NCBI GenBank assembly: GCA_020024815.1
Contig: JAHHTE010000119.1
Coordinates: forward strand, 1 to 6,480
Length of the DNA stretch: 6,480 nt
From: Mailhella sp.
GTDB taxonomy: Bacteria > Desulfobacterota > Desulfovibrionia > Desulfovibrionales > Desulfovibrionaceae
Reading direction: 5' to 3'
Shown here: piece after piece, positions 5,550 to 6,480 of the stretch
How positions within the stretch are numbered: the stretch's first letter is position 1
Layout: each line of letters begins with the position of its first letter
Translations under genes and position numbers: made by a program
The notes under the pieces: generated by a model
Told to the model about the DNA's origin: nothing
Databases searched by the model: none
The model's input: only the letters and a program-made list of their open reading frames with translations

Positions 5550-6317
5550 AAAATTTCTTTTATGTTTTTATTAAGTTTAACTTGTTTGTTTATAAGTCCT
5601 GATTATAGCTTGGCAGCAAGAAAAAAAGTTGTTGAGGAAGAAAATCAAGAACCTATTATTCTTATTGATACAGAAAAAGAATTAAAAAAAATTTTTAAAG
5701 CAAAAGTTTTAGATTTTTTTCCTGTTAAAGATGAATATCCTGCTTTTTTTGAAGAAGTAAAAAAACAAATTCCTACTAATGCAGAATTATTAGAAGTGTA
5801 TCTTCCTCGTATTGCAAGACAAGAAATTGAAAGAAATCACTATGATAATGTATTAAATATTATATATTTTTATCGTATGCCACAAATTTTACATAAACGT
5901 ATTCCTTTGCAAAAATTACAACTTTCTTTTGTTTGTGAAGGGTTAGAGGCTGTTTATGAAAGTTATCCAACAGTAGAGCCTCCAGCTCCTAAAGAAAGAA
6001 AAAAATGGGAAGAAAAAATGTATGAATATTTTATCAAAGGAAAAAGTGTTTATATAAATTATAAAAAAAATTTAGGTGCATTAGATCATAAATATAGTTT
6101 AATGATGAATTTGCATTTAAGCGAAGGGCATAATATGGCATTTTTTATGTCTCATTATCCTTTTATTAATAATAGCCAAATTTATTTTCTTTCTTCTTCT
6201 GTACTGTTAACAGATAATAGCTATTATCAAACTATGAAATGGACACGTAATACCCTTGATGATTTTATAGAACAAATACCTTTAGAATATTTTCCCGGTA
6301 TGAGTGAAGAGAAATAA
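5547..6317 (+). CDS. Exported protein of unknown function
   Basis: I do not recognise a family for this 256-residue protein. Residues 1-23 form a type I signal peptide: MK, a hydrophobic core at 3-16, a turn at PDY (18-20), and a likely cut after SLA (21-23). C13 is not in a lipobox, so a lipoprotein is unlikely. The mature part has no further hydrophobic membrane span and should be periplasmic or secreted. It opens with a charged stretch (24-35, RKK then EEE), then helical amphipathic segments at about 41-135. A proline-rich linker (141-148) is followed by a basic segment (149-157), and the C-terminal half is rich in aromatic residues (YEYF, VYINY, FMSHYPF). C130 is the only mature cysteine. 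Codon use looks like that of its neighbours, giving no sign of recent transfer. It stands alone, divergent from the xerD-like gene and closed by its own terminator. Nothing nearby suggests its role. Confidence 0.75.
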   Translation: MKISFMFLLSLTCLFISPDYSLAARKKVVEEENQEPIILIDTEKELKKIFKAKVLDFFPVKDEYPAFFEEVKKQIPTNAELLEVYLPRIARQEIERNHYDNVLNIIYFYRMPQILHKRIPLQKLQLSFVCEGLEAVYESYPTVEPPAPKERKKWEEKMYEYFIKGKSVYINYKKNLGALDHKYSLMMNLHLSEGHNMAFFMSHYPFINNSQIYFLSSSVLLTDNSYYQTMKWTRNTLDDFIEQIPLEYFPGMSEEK

Positions 6318-6330
6318 TTTTTTCTTTTTT

Positions 6331-6374
6331 TGTGGGGGAAATGATTTCCCCCACACCCTCTCAATCAGGCAAAC
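6331..6374 (-). repeat. Interspersed repeat family 2, copy B (inverted relative to copy A)
   Basis: A perfect palindrome with 12-base arms TGTGGGGGAAAT (6331-6342) and ATTTCCCCCACA (6344-6355) around one G is followed by CCCTCTCAATCAGGCAAAC. Read on the minus strand this is the same order as copy A at 4478-4520. The last eight bases also form the start of the terminator stem at 6367, so the repeat and the terminator are fused. It begins 14 bases after the exported-protein stop. Confidence 0.7.
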
Positions 6375-6410
6375 TTATTGAAATTTATTTCAATAAGTTT
6401 GCCTATTTTA
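6367..6410 (+). terminator. Rho-independent terminator of the exported-protein gene
   Basis: Perfect 18-base arms, AGGCAAACTTATTGAAAT at 6367-6384 and its reverse complement at 6387-6404, are followed by ATTTTA. The stem is long with a G:C-rich base, and the T-rich tail lies on the plus-strand side, so it should end the transcript from 5547. It lies 49 bases after that stop codon. From 6411 to the window end I see no gene or confident signal. Confidence 0.75.
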
Positions 6411-6480
6411 TGTGATTAGTAAAAAATTTTTTTCTCAAATTAAAAATGTATTTATTTAGCTATATTGGATAGTTGTATCT

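Noticed and set aside
4553..6317. The recombinase gene with its neighbour as an integrative element
   Set aside because: The protein is the size and type of housekeeping XerC/D. There is no adjacent tRNA, no direct repeats, and no phage or plasmid genes.

Overview
The window is a very AT-rich stretch of bacterial chromosome. It carries seven convincing protein genes, no RNA genes, and no transposase, phage gene or CRISPR array. The proteins are proteobacteria-like. The intergenic hairpin repeats resemble, from memory, ones common in Desulfovibrionaceae, and a TauE/SafE-type (sulfite exporter family) permease lies at the left end. A low-GC member of that group is my best guess, but it is weakly supported and untested.

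Layout, left to right. At 8-124 two hairpins lie between the window edge and the 3' end of a minus-strand TauE/SafE membrane permease (128-928). A 333-bp intergenic region follows; it holds the first copy of a diverged repeat (family 1) and a likely promoter at 1183-1211. Next comes a compact plus-strand operon at 1262-4271. It encodes a DNA-3-methyladenine glycosylase of the HhH-GPD fold, an Ogt-type O6-alkylguanine-DNA methyltransferase, an isocitrate lyase/PEP mutase superfamily protein, and glycerol-3-phosphate dehydrogenase (gpsA). A clear rho-independent terminator at 4385-4424 closes it. The 281-bp convergent gap to the next gene holds a second, inverted copy of repeat family 1, that terminator, and the first copy of a second repeat (family 2). 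A minus-strand XerC/XerD-type tyrosine recombinase (4553-5455) is divergent from a gene of unknown function with a signal peptide (5547-6317). That gene is followed by an inverted copy of family 2 and a strong terminator (6367-6410).

Functionally, the operon joins two complementary alkylation-repair activities, base excision and direct reversal, with two metabolic enzymes. The ogt homologue overlaps the PEP mutase-like gene by an ATGA junction, so translational coupling is likely. The rest looks like ordinary housekeeping chromosome.

The least explained items are two. One is the pair of hairpin repeat families, each of which brackets a gene block in inverted orientation. The other is the exported protein of unknown family beside the recombinase gene. 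I found no convincing new multi-gene system.
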